From: Toxoplasma gondii ME49
Taxonomy: Eukaryota > Apicomplexa > Conoidasida > Eucoccidiorida > Sarcocystidae
DNA: 64,000 nucleotides
Reading direction: 5' to 3'
Assembly (NCBI RefSeq): GCF_000006565.2
Contig: NC_031480.1
Coordinates: forward strand, 6,193,170-6,257,169
Shown one piece after another: positions 12,981 through 23,865 of the stretch (position 1 is its first letter; every line of letters begins with the position of its first letter). The notes under the pieces are model-generated. The model had not been told where the DNA came from. It saw nothing but the letters and a program-made list of their open reading frames with translations, and ran no database searches. The position numbers were made by a program, and so were the translations under genes.

Positions 12981-15900
12981 GTTCGCTGGAAACTGCAGCG
13001 CCTTCTCTACTGGGCCGGCGTATTGCTACAGTCGGCACTTGGCAAAACTCCCACCGTTCCGGATGTCGGCGAGAAACAACCTTTCCCTTTTGGCACTTCA
13101 CGTGTTTGCGGCGAACGTTTATCATGCAATTCCAGCGGAAGTGGTAGTAGCGTTTCAGATGCTCGTTCGTCCATATTTATGTCCTTGGAGAGGGCTATTA
13201 CCCCTATGCTATGCATATACCTCTTCAGCCAACGAAGAAAGGCTGAACGGTAGCCGACATGCCGATTGTTAGTGGCGGCAAATGAAAGAAACAGAAGTTA
13301 CACCAGGGCGGTTGCCATCGAGACAACATATCTTGGGCTCTGTGCGAAATACTTGGATCGGGTTTTTGGTGGCTACCCGGAGTACGGCGTGAGCTGACGA
13401 GAAGAAGAAACCTCATACCTTTCAGCAGAAACCATACGGAACGCAGCGTCAATAGTTTTCTCTGGAGGCGTTCTAGGCACAGGCCTGGAGGAGTGGGAGG
13501 GAACTTTTTTTCCTTCCGCCTGACTCTTGCTTTCAAGTTTGTGTATTGGCCCACATGCCTGCACCCTTTCGACGCTGCCTACTGATCGGCTGAGATAGAT
13601 CTACCAGCGCCGGCAAGCTTTCGCCGGTACTAGCAGATAAACCAACATTGAGATGGGCGCGTGAAGCCAGTGTCACACCAGCTTCTCCTGAGGAGCGGTT
13701 CTCGTGACACATGGCCATTGAGATCGTGTTAACGCATACCGCAGCTGGGATCGTACCCTCACAGATGCTGTTGAACAACGTTATATTTTCTCGTTTCCCC
13801 TTCGCAGATAGCAGAGAGTGGGGGATTAGTTTTCAGGTTCTGAGGGGGGCTGGAATGGTTCGAAAGCGACTGTTCACGCGGTCTGACGGCGAACTGTGAC
13901 ACGCCAAAGGGTTTGTGGGCCGATAGACAAGGAAGAAGTTGCTCGAGCGTTTCGCTAGCAGCTCCCGAAACTGAAGGATCTGGCCAAGATGGTACACTGA
14001 AACAGTAGCCAGCCTTGCCGGTTGAGAGGAGATGATCGATGGCACGACTGGAGACGAGTGATAACCCCTCCTGCTTTTCCGCCAGCCTTTCATCGAAGCT
14101 GGAACACCTCAGATCGACAACAGTACGTGAGACTGAAGGTTGTTCCGCTTGTAGACCCGTGTTTGGCAATAAACCTCACGTGTACTCTGGTTCCTCTCCA
14201 TGATTTCTTCTCCTGGGCAACTGCTAAATCGGCTAACAGGCAGACAATCCCCAACCAAAACGAGACGTGACGCATTTGGAAGAAAAGTACAAATTGCTAC
14301 CACGATGTACAACCGAGCTGCGAGAAAATTGATCTTTCTTGCCCAATGGAGGTGCGTAGATCCAGAAGCGGCAAGCATGAGACTGGCTCTTGTCTGGCCC
14401 CTATCGCTGCTGAGACTTTTTTTGGCGCCTATCGAGCCCAAAATCTTTGTCGGGAACTATCGCCATAGCCTTGCTAGGTGTCTCACCCAGCGGGGCTGAA
14501 CGTTTTCTCTGGGATAGGCTCCGGAGCGAGCGCTACCACCCCGTCCGCTGTCTCTATCTCGCCGTTCAGACCCACTCGGCGTTGTCATGCTGCCAGCGCG
14601 ATGAAACACATTTTGTTCTTCCGCATTTTTAAACACAGAACCTTTCGAATTTCCAGCTGGTGGCTTCCCGAAGCCGAAAACCGTTTGCATCTGGAACCCC
14701 GCTTCTCTGGCGACATTGTTTTTGCCTCCCAGAGAGCCCGGAGCGAGCGACTTGTGTGCCCGTTCTTCCCATTTTGTCGTCCTGGCGGTATAAATGTTTA
14801 TATTTTCCGTTGTGTGAGTGAATGCCTGGAGCAACGGACGTGCCGGTAGGTAGAACAGACATTTCTATCGATAGACATCATATCTGTGCAAACGCTGTCT
14901 CTCCAGAGAGGTGCTTGTCTCCACTGGGGTTGCAAGGTTTTAAGCCTTTCCCGTCGACTTTGTAGCTCCAGCCAGGAGCAAGTCCTTACGGAAAGGGTGT
15001 GAGACCACTCTGTCAGGGAGAAAGAATCTCACCAAGTTGTGGTGTACAATTGTCTGGTAGATCTGTAGAGAAATTGGAATCGACCCATTGCATTTGCCTA
15101 CACCTGCGCTGGGTGTTGTCTCGTTCGTACCACGAAGTGGTGAGTCCTTGAGTGTAAGCTCGCGTGCAAATGCTTCCCAAGCGCATGTAGATCTGTGGAA
15201 CGTAAAATATATACGTCCCAAAGCATTCACCTTGAAAAGTGTCTTCTATGTGGATACGTTAACTTCACAGGCTGTGTTTATCGTGCTTTTCCACTCCGTA
15301 TCTTGCCGGCTATCTCCTTTTGCCGTGTGCTTCACATTTGGGTGACAGCGCCGTCCTCTACCCTCACCGCCCACTGCCTCCTGGCCACTGTCGTCCTGAC
15401 GCTAACTGGCATACGTTTAGGAAATTATTTTGTTGTTTTCCGTGTCTCTTTCGTCGACGGCAGCCACTTTCTGGGCTGGAGTGGCCGCTGTCTTGCGCCT
15501 TGCCACCGAACATCGGCGAGGGTCCTTTTGGCAGCACCCTCGGTGCCTACTTGAGGTAGCCCGCACCTGCCTGCTCGTCTTCCCGAGCGTGGCCCCTCGC
15601 TATTCGTTGGGGGGAGCATGCACATATTTCCAGATGTGCAGGCGAGTGCGAGTATTTGTTGCCCCACTTTTTTCTGTAGCCAAGGGACTTTCTGCGGTCT
15701 GTGTGTCCTTTGTCGCTTTCCATCCTAAATTCAAGTCGAGCTCAGGTGCCCACGAAGCACGCGCAGAAGTGTAGACTGCGGAATTATACGTGGCTCAGCC
15801 GGTCTGCCCAGCAAACCCGACGCCCCTCTTCGAAGCACTTCAGCGGGAGGCGATCCGTAACCGCCCTGGTGCTCCCCCGTGTGGGTTGTCCGTTTGTGCA

Positions 15901-18202
15901 ATCTCAGCTCGGTTCCACTTTCCGCAAGCTTATCGCCGCTTCTGAAACCCCGTTCCGTCTCCAAAATACCACGATTTAGCCTCTGACTTCACACAATAGC
16001 GGACACTCTCTTTGGATCCACCCCTCTTCGATTTCCTCGGCATCGTCGTGGTCCTCTCCACGAGGGGCCGCCCGTGCACTTTTGCCCTTTTCCCGCGGCC
16101 TCTGCACTTCCTTGTTTTTGGAGAACCAGCTGCGACGCCAACAGGCTACAAACAGCGAAAGTCTCCTGACAAGAGCAAAAAGGTTGCGCTTCCCATCGTC
16201 GACTCTTTGCCAGTAAGTTTTCCACACTGCGTCTCGGCCTACGGGTTGCCGCTGTACGCACTGGACGTGGAGTCTTGTGATGGAAACCGAAACGTGGAAC
16301 TTGCAAGAACCGCTTGCAAGCGAAATGCATCGAGAAACATTCGCTTTTGTCATCAAAACCTGCTGCCCGGCACAAGTTTTTGTCATCTAACTAGTGGGGT
16401 CACTCCATGTTGACAGTTCAGGAACGGGAGCAGCAGAAGACGACTGGGTCGTGCGCCACACGCCCATTCGTAAGATGTTTGGAAACTGGAGTTCTGTCCT
16501 TTGAGGTGGCATCCTTGGAATCTACTTGGGGTCCACGGTTTTGGCTACACTTTCGCTGGCTTGTGTCTCCAAAAATGCCGTTCTCAGCAAACCGCAGTGT
16601 CTACCCGCTTGCCACTGCCCGTACGAGGTGTATAGACATCCGTGTGGGCCACTGAAAAACTGTCGTAGGATGGAAGTCGCCCGCAGATCATTTACGTACG
16701 CAACAATCCACTGCGGTTCCGCCTCTGTGTTGCTGGGGTCTGCGAACAGGTGCAAAGGTGGACTCCGGTCAACAGCGTTATCGGCCTGCAGTTCTGCTTT
16801 CATCTGTGTGAGGTCCCTTTCCCCCTTTTTTTCTGCGGTACGTTTTTGCAGTCACGTTCTTTCTGTAATGATATCTGACGTCTAGTGTGTCAGCCCCTTC
16901 TTTCAGTGTCGTGCGCCCAAGACTTCGCCAGTCTGTTCAAAGTGACTTCATTTTGCGGGCTCGCTGTAAGCGACGTGCCACTCTCTTCTCCAAGGACAAA
17001 ACCATGACATGCGTAAAAACCATGCAGTGGACAAGCACGCGGAAGTCAGTTACACACATTTGGATTTCCCTCAGTTGTCTATCGCTACAGACCATAGAAC
17101 ATGATTGTGGTCGCAGCAGTGCGAGTACGCTCGATGTCTGTATTGTCGTAAGAGCTGTCTGGTTGCTCGATTCGGTGGAGTTAGATCTGGATCGTTCATA
17201 TTTCTTTGTGCAGGTGACCGGCGCATCTCGGCGTGTGAAAACCCGGCGTCGGCAGAGTGTCATAGCGTCGCGGTCGCTCCGGAGTGGCACCTTCGTTTGC
17301 TTCATTTTCCCGGGCTGGAACGTGAAACTTCCTCGAAGTAAAGTTGCCGTTCACCAGAAAATTTTGCTGGCGGAGTTCAGGTGTTTTTTGTCGACTGTCC
17401 CCGTCGTCCTGCACCCTGGAAACTTGGATCTGTTGGAACGGGCATTCCGGCAGTCGCGAGATCCACATTTGGAGTTCTACCACAGGCTACATCGAGAGCA
17501 ACCTGACGCGTACAGCAGGTGAAGGGGAAGGTTTTTAAGCGTCAAGAGGCCTGCGTCACAGTGGAGCGGCGCGTGGGGCAGAATTGCCGCTCGATGCCGA
17601 CCGTCCATAGGTATTTTTCCAAGAGCAAGGAGTCTCTGGTGGCCTTTCGCTTCCTTCTCCGTTTTTTCTGAGCGGCCTTGCTCCGCCAGAGAAGCGAAAT
17701 GACACGATTATAGGCGACAGACGCTCTCACAGAGGGGTTCCAAAGCAGCCCAGATGTCCTCGTGCTTTCGAGTATCTGGTGTGTCCTGAGGCGTGAAGCG
17801 TCGCCTTGGAGACGAAACGCCTCTGCTGCCTTCGGGGAACGCCACCCAGGTTTTGCTAAAGCAAGATCACTCGTGTTTCTGGGAGGCTAAGGAGACTTTC
17901 GCTTCAGTCTCCCGCCGTCTTATCGAATTGAGCAGGTGGCTTTCGGCTCGGCTTTTCTTTTGGTGCACGACGAGTCCGACTTTCTCCAAAATAATTTCAA
18001 AGAAGCTGCCCGAAACCTCAATGCAAAGGAGACGGCTAGTTTCATATATCTCTGGTATAAATTTCATGTTGCGGTACTGAGAACGCTCCGCGTTTCTCCT
18101 TGCTACTTGCGGTTTATGTTGGCGGTTGCTACATTGGTGACCGTCTTTCGAGGAAACCCTCCAGTTCTTTCCGCTTCAGCGAAATCGAGTCATTCGTTTT
18201 GA
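12981..18202 (+). CDS. Chain of candidate exons: C-terminal part of the RAP-type gene or a separate gene
   Basis: A set of protein-like frames agrees in splice phase: about 12981 or 13032 to 13248, 15464-15555 (donor GTAGCC), 15746-15856 (donor GTAACC), 16000-16212 (strong donor GTAAGT), 17214-17518 (donor GTGAAG) and 17908-18202 (stop TGA). The first carries a helical segment (NNLSLLALHVFAANVYHAIP) like the repeats upstream. The exon at 17214 ends with a credible helix (NLDLLERAFRQSRDPHLEFY), and the last has FLLVHDESDFLQNNFKEAA. A further coding-like stretch at 14491-14630 (GAERFLWDRLRSERYHPVRC) is not placed. I could not connect 12106-12713 to this chain in phase with a good donor, because its frame meets TAG at 12711 just before a consensus GTAAGT at 12716. 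It may be the C-terminus of the same protein or another gene lacking a visible start. No RAP motif was recognised. Confidence 0.38.
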
Positions 18203-19358
18203 GAACGTTCAACGATTGAATTTGTATGGTGTATCCATCTCGTATATTTGGGTATGCGTTTATGGAAACTGGAAACCAGGCTGGCGCCCGGTTTCTCAGC
18301 CCCGATCACGCTGTCACAGGGTTTAGCAGCCTGCTGTCCATACGGTCATCATCTCGCTTGCACCGACGGAATCTAGCCTCTTCATGCGAACGGTCTGCAC
18401 TTATTTCTGCAGTTTCGTTCTGAGGCGTCTAGTGGTTTATGCCTGTTTGTTTCGGAAGTCAATTCTGTCCACGTTCTGACTCTCCTGCTGTTCCTTCCTG
18501 GGGCAACGGTAACCTCTGTTCTCAGAGTTTCGTTTCCCCATACGCTTCCTTCTCCTCTGACAGCAGATGTGCATTGTGACTCAGTTGTCCCTCTTGTGTA
18601 CACGAGACTCACGTCTCCCTGGCGACAACATTTTTCAGCATTTGACGTGCTCTCGGGTCTGCCCTGTCCTTCTGTCTCCGTGTGTCGCCACCTCGAGTAT
18701 CACAACTCCAGGTCACTTTCCCGTTTTCGGTGATTTGTAATTTGTTTTCGTCCCACAGTTTCCTTTGGTTTGCAAGTACGAGAAACGCGTAACAGACTCG
18801 CAGTTTTTTCACGAATTCCTCTTCAGCTGAGTGCTACGCCTGTTGGAGTCGCGTCCATTTCGGCGCCACACCGCAGGGTGGCGGGCGCATTCCGCTCTTC
18901 GGGTCTCTCGTGTTTCGTAACCTGGATCCGTTTTTTTCTCGGAGGTCTCTTTTCCTCCCTGTGTGCGTTCTTCGAGCCCACCGACGCAGCTGATACTGTG
19001 CTCTCTCGCGAGTTTTCACAATCCGGGCGCTCCTCTGACCCCCCGGTCAAGCGCCACGACTTGAGGCCATCGACGTGCTTTCCATTCGCCTCCATTCTCC
19101 GGTTCCGGTTCCGGTTCCGTACAGTCCTTACCGCGCCACCTCTCAGGTCGCTGGTGACGCCTTCGCCATTCCGAGTATCTTCTGCCTTAGCTCCGCGGCG
19201 GGTTTTCCGTGGGCGAACGATCTGTGGCTGTGCGGAAAAAAACACCCTCTTCTTCCCGTGTGCTCGGACCTTCGAAGCCTCTCTCCTATTTCACCGGATC
19301 AGTTGGCCGCCTGTTCCTCGCCTCTCGTTCTGGGCTCTTTCCGGTTCTTCCTCCCACG
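18203..19358. other. Spacer / 5' flank of the zinc-finger gene
   Basis: No supported gene. Open frames here are Arg/Ser/Pro-rich and lack exon features. The plus frame upstream of the ATG at 19359 is open from 19209 but lacks an ATG-initiated plausible N-terminus, so it is probably 5' leader. Confidence 0.4.
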
Positions 19359-22300
19359 ATGAGTTCGCCGGCGCCGTACTTCTCGTCTGACGCCTCTCGT
19401 CAGAATATCTTTCTGGCGGCTCCGCCGGCAGGTCCGTCTGCCACCCTGGGTACGGGAACCTCTAAGGCGACTGCTGGTCAATCGTCTGGTCTCGCTGGAC
19501 GGCCGGAAGATGCGGATGCCGCCGCAATTCTCCAGCTGCATCTGCAGCTGAGTCAGGAACTCCAGCGGTCGCCCGTTACCGACGGGGACATTTTTCGCGC
19601 GCTGAAGAAGCTCGCGCGGAATTCAGGAAGCGAGACCCCTGGCGGCAGCGGCCTGTCTCCCGCATTTCTGGATACCGCACAGCAAGGCGCCACGCAGACG
19701 GAAGGCAATTTCCCTCCCCCGCCCCCTGGCGAGGACGTGTACACCCAGCATCTGCGCTCCGGAAGCAACCACAGTATGAGGGGAAGCGAGGGGAAGCGGG
19801 GGCCCTCTTTGTCGAACCAGAACGCGTCCCTTGGATCGCCAGGAGTCTTCGCAGGCGGGAGCGGCCTCGGGGGGCGGAATGCGAGCGCGGCGCCCCACAG
19901 CCTGTCTTCGCTGAGCTTTCAGGGCACCCCGCCGGTGTCTGCGCCAAGCACGCCTCGCGGGAGCAGCTGGCGCTGTCGCTTTTGCTCCTCGTTGAATGCG
20001 GGGACTGGCCTTGGCCGGTGCATGTGCTGCGGCAGACAGAATCAGAAGCGCGGGGGTGCGAAGGGCAGCGCTGCTCAGGGCGTGGGTCAGACAGGAAGCG
20101 GCTCCGTCCAGAACCTCCAGATCCAGCAGCTCCGCCGAGACGTGCTCCTCGCCGCCGTGACCGCCGCTGCAGCGGCAGCTGAGAAGCGCTCGGACAAGAA
20201 GGAGGCGAAGCGCGCCGCTGCAGCGGTCTCGGCTGTAGCCACAGCGATGGCGGAGTCCCGTCAGCAGCTGCTTGCGGAGAACCACGGCGCTGCCCCGTAC
20301 TTCTCCGGAAGGGTTGGCGGCTCTGCCCCGAGCGGGCTGTCCTCTGACTCAGCTTCCGGGACGCTCTACGAGGACAGAGCCGCTGCGGCAGCAGTGGCCG
20401 CAGCGTCGCTCTTGCCGGGGCTTCTCGGGAGCCTCGAAGCGAGCAGTGGGAGCGCGGGGACTCCAGGCGGCAGCGGGCAGTCGCCGGCCACGAGTTTGAC
20501 TTCCCTCGAGGATGGGGGCGGGAGTACATTGTTTTCTTCTCTCACATCCTTTGAAAGTGACGGCGGCTGCGTGACGCGCGCGGGTCTTATTCCCGAGCTG
20601 GGGGGCCTTAAGGGGACCCGCCATTTGCCGGCTTTCGACGAGCAGTCGACGCCCGGGCGCCACTTCCTGGGAGACTCGAGCTCGACGGGCATGAGACAGA
20701 GTGTCGGGAGCCTGGAAGGCGGCAGCACGCCGGGGACGTTCTCGCTGCTGGAATCGAACGCGTACGGAGTCGACTTCAGTGTTTTCCAGGAACTCGCGAC
20801 CGCGCCGCAGTCCACGTTGTTCACGGATGACGTCACGCCTGCCGACAGCCTGTCGCTGGCCAGCGACTGCCGCAGTCCGTCCGGTGCGACGCCTTCCTCG
20901 ATCGTCAGCGGCCGCAGCAGCTTCTGCAACTCCGGCCTCGCCGCCGGTGTGAGCTCAGTTGGAGGGGGCCGCGACAGCAGCGGGAACTCGAGCACGAACG
21001 CCAGCACCCCAACCACAGGGGCGAACGTGATCGGCAGCGGGCGAGGGACTGGGCGAACGGCGAACGGAGCTGGGTCGGTCTCCGGCGCCGGGTCCTCTGT
21101 GACGCCGGGTGTGGCTGGCACAAGCGTGGGGCTGTCTTTGGGCGCTTGTGGCGTTCCGAAGGATGGAAGGAACTCGGTAAATCGGCTCCAGGAAGGGGCA
21201 GGAAGGCCGCGGAACAGCAGCGCGGTGGTGGACGCGAAACGGACCGAGGCTGCCGGATTCTCGGGTCCTGCGATCTCGTTTGGGAGCGGTCCTGAAAATT
21301 CCGGAGCGGGTTCATTGAACGCAGCCACGCCGAGCACCCAGAGCTCCCTTCCCCAGCACGTTCAGACTAGTCGGAACTCCGCCAACCTTCTTATGAAGGG
21401 AGACACAAGCACCAGTAGCTGCGCAAGTTTCCTACAGTCTGCAGCATCCTCGCCCTCGGCCATGGAGGGCGACGAGTCTCCTGTCAGTGCTCTCCTGGAA
21501 GGTTTGGGCCTCTCGACTGCGAATGCGCCAGGAATTGACGCGCTGCTTCCTTCCGTCCTCTCTCCTATTCAGGTACGCAGCAGGAATCGAAGGAAACAGA
21601 GAAGAAACCGAAGTAAACGCGATTCTTCGGCCTCTGGGCTTCGTTGTGGGCGACGAGAGAATCCTGTTCCCTTGAGGGGAGACAGCTCGTCACAGGACCA
21701 GGCAATCGTTTCTCTGTGGTGTAAAAACCAAACTTACGCATAAGGGTCATGGCGGCCTGTGAACGTGCTGTTCACGCCGTCAGGATGAGGAATTGTACCG
21801 ATAGACTCTCTCCACCAGGCGGGGTGTACGTACACCCCAGATCCAGGGCTTTCATCGGCTACCTGGATCTGTTTCACGGACTCGCTTGCATTCTCCACCC
21901 ATATGTCGCTGTTTCTTTCGTATCCTTGTTTGCCAGTTGATCCCACACTCTTGTTTCTTTCGTTCTTGCTGGTTTTGCTTTCCTTTTCAGGTTCTTCTTT
22001 TAAAGGCGAAGGAGGTGGCAGACCGCCTCGTGGGCGACTTCCAAGTGCTGGGGTACAACGATCCAACGGCGAAGGCCGCAGAGGCGCTGCGCACCTCGCT
22101 TGCGATTCTGGGCTTCGCGCCGCCCCCGCACAGCCTCGGTGGCCCCGAGGAAGATTCTGCTGAATCTGCGGGAGCTCGCAGCGGCCAGGCGGGAAAGGAA
22201 AAACAACGCGAGGCCGGACAGGGCCGAGAGAACGACGACGACAGGAAGCCGAAGAACGCCAACTGGATACAGGGTGAGGATCTCTGGAGCGGATCTTGGA

Positions 22301-23865
22301 AACGATGTGGGTTGCTGGAAATGGTTGAAGTTCTGTCAGAGAGTTTCTACATCTGTGATCGTGCCTCGTGATCGAACCGTGGCAAGTGTTCTATGGCAGC
22401 TGCCTTTCTTTTCTCGATCCGTACCTATAGTCGTGGTCGAGTTCGCGTCAATTTCTTTTAGGACTGAACTTTTGCTTTTAGTGACAGGACCTCCCGCTCG
22501 TCGAGGCGCCCGTTCACCACACTTCCCTTTCTCTCCTCTTTCGCGTCCACAGTGGTTTCTGTGTTGCTGCGTTTCGAGTCTTCAGGTATTGGTGGCCCCC
22601 ACTTTTCTGCACCTACGATGCTGGCGCATCCGGACGAGTTCAAGAACCCGAGCAGCTTTCTGAAGATCTACGGGGATCCCATGTGTGCCGTCGCCGATGC
22701 GTCGGCGCCTCAAACGGGGGGCCGACAGCCGGGCCCTGGAGGCCGCTCGCTGCCTGGAACCTGTGGGCGGGTCGACGGCGCCTCGGCAAGCACGAGCGGT
22801 AGTTTGCCGATTCGCGGCCACAACGGGAACTGGGTCTGTGAGAGTTGCTCGAATGTGAATTTCCCGCGGCGCTTCCGGTGCAACAAATGCGGCGCCGTGC
22901 GCGGCCCCCAGGGAGACGCGATCGTCGCAGAGTACGCCAAGCTTGTGTACCACCAGCATGTGAAGGCGTACAGAAATCTCGCCTCTCGTCCGGGCGTGGA
23001 TCTGCCGCTGAAGCGCCTGCAGAGCGGGGGTGGAAACGCGAGCACAGGTGCGGCGCATGCCCTCCAGAAAGGCGCAAGTCGGTTCGCGGTCGGGACGGGA
23101 AACAACTTGCAGGGCCACGACGCCGCCTTCAGTCCGAATGGGGGTTGTGTTGGAGGCTCCGCGAGAGTCTTGGCGGCCGTTACAGAGGCGGCCAGCCTGA
23201 ATCTCTCCAGTGTGCAGACTCGTCAGGTGGCACTGCCCGCTGCGGACTCCCGCAAGCCTGCGATTCCGCAACCGCCGAGCACAAATCCGAACCTGAACGG
23301 TGGCGTTCCTCACGGGGACACGAGTCGGCAAGGAATGAATTTCCCGGCGATTTTCCTGCCCGTGGTATCGGGCGCAAACGGGGTTCCGGCGCCGCCGCCT
23401 CCGACCGTCCAGCCCCCCGTGCCGCCGGGTGCACGAACATCCGGGAAGGCATCAGAGGCAACGGTGGGTCGAGTGCTGCCTGGCGCAAAAGGCGTTTCGC
23501 CCGTCCAAAAGTCGGTCGTGGACGAAAAGAAGGGCGCGAAGAAGGCGTCGAATTCGGAGTGGCCAGCGTCGGACAAAGCCGGAAGCGGAAAGGGAGAGCC
23601 GCAAGGAAATGCCGACAAGCGCGAGGCGTTTGAAGCTGAGGCCGCGCAAGAGGAACTCGAGAACGACAGCGAAAATCCCGCGTCTGGCGAAGACGCATGC
23701 TCTTCTCTGGAGGTTGCGAACTCTGGAAGCGATCAGGTAGCAGTGAGCGGAAAACCGTCTGTGACATCAACTACGTCGGGTCCAGTTTCGGCAGTCTCGT
23801 CACCGCGCACAGACGGCGGGAACTCGCCTGTCAACTTAGGCGACAGCAACGAAGCGACACCGTGA
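19359..23865 (+). CDS. Protein with two RanBP2-type zinc fingers
   Basis: Three exons: 19359-21572, 21991-22273 and 22586-23865, with matching phases (0, 1) and consensus junctions (GTACGC, GTGAGG, ttttcag), giving 1258 residues. The second zinc finger, about residues 913-941, is textbook RanBP2 type: W-V-C-x2-C-x3-N-x6-C-x2-C within GNWVCESCSNVNFPRRF. The first, about residues 202-230, is a looser copy (WRCRFC...CMCC) with an 11-residue spacer instead of 10. This finger type binds single-stranded RNA (ZRANB2-like) or ubiquitin in other eukaryotes; the conserved Asn and aromatic/Arg positions of finger two favour RNA, which is inference. The remainder is Ser/Gly/Ala-rich and probably disordered, except a helical segment (about 739-785) encoded by exon 2. 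The start was chosen as the first ATG followed by sustained coding character. Confidence 0.85.

Noticed and set aside
15440..15475. FVDGSHFLG, reminiscent of the RAP-domain core (E-x-DG-x-x-HF)
   Set aside because: The sequence after it lacks the K-R-x-LL-x-x-LGW continuation, and this frame stops at 15554, whereas a different frame fits the exon phases.
17562..17610. Short terminal exon directly after 17518
   Set aside because: It implies a 43-bp intron, shorter than expected here; the acceptor at 17907 gives a better exon in the same phase.
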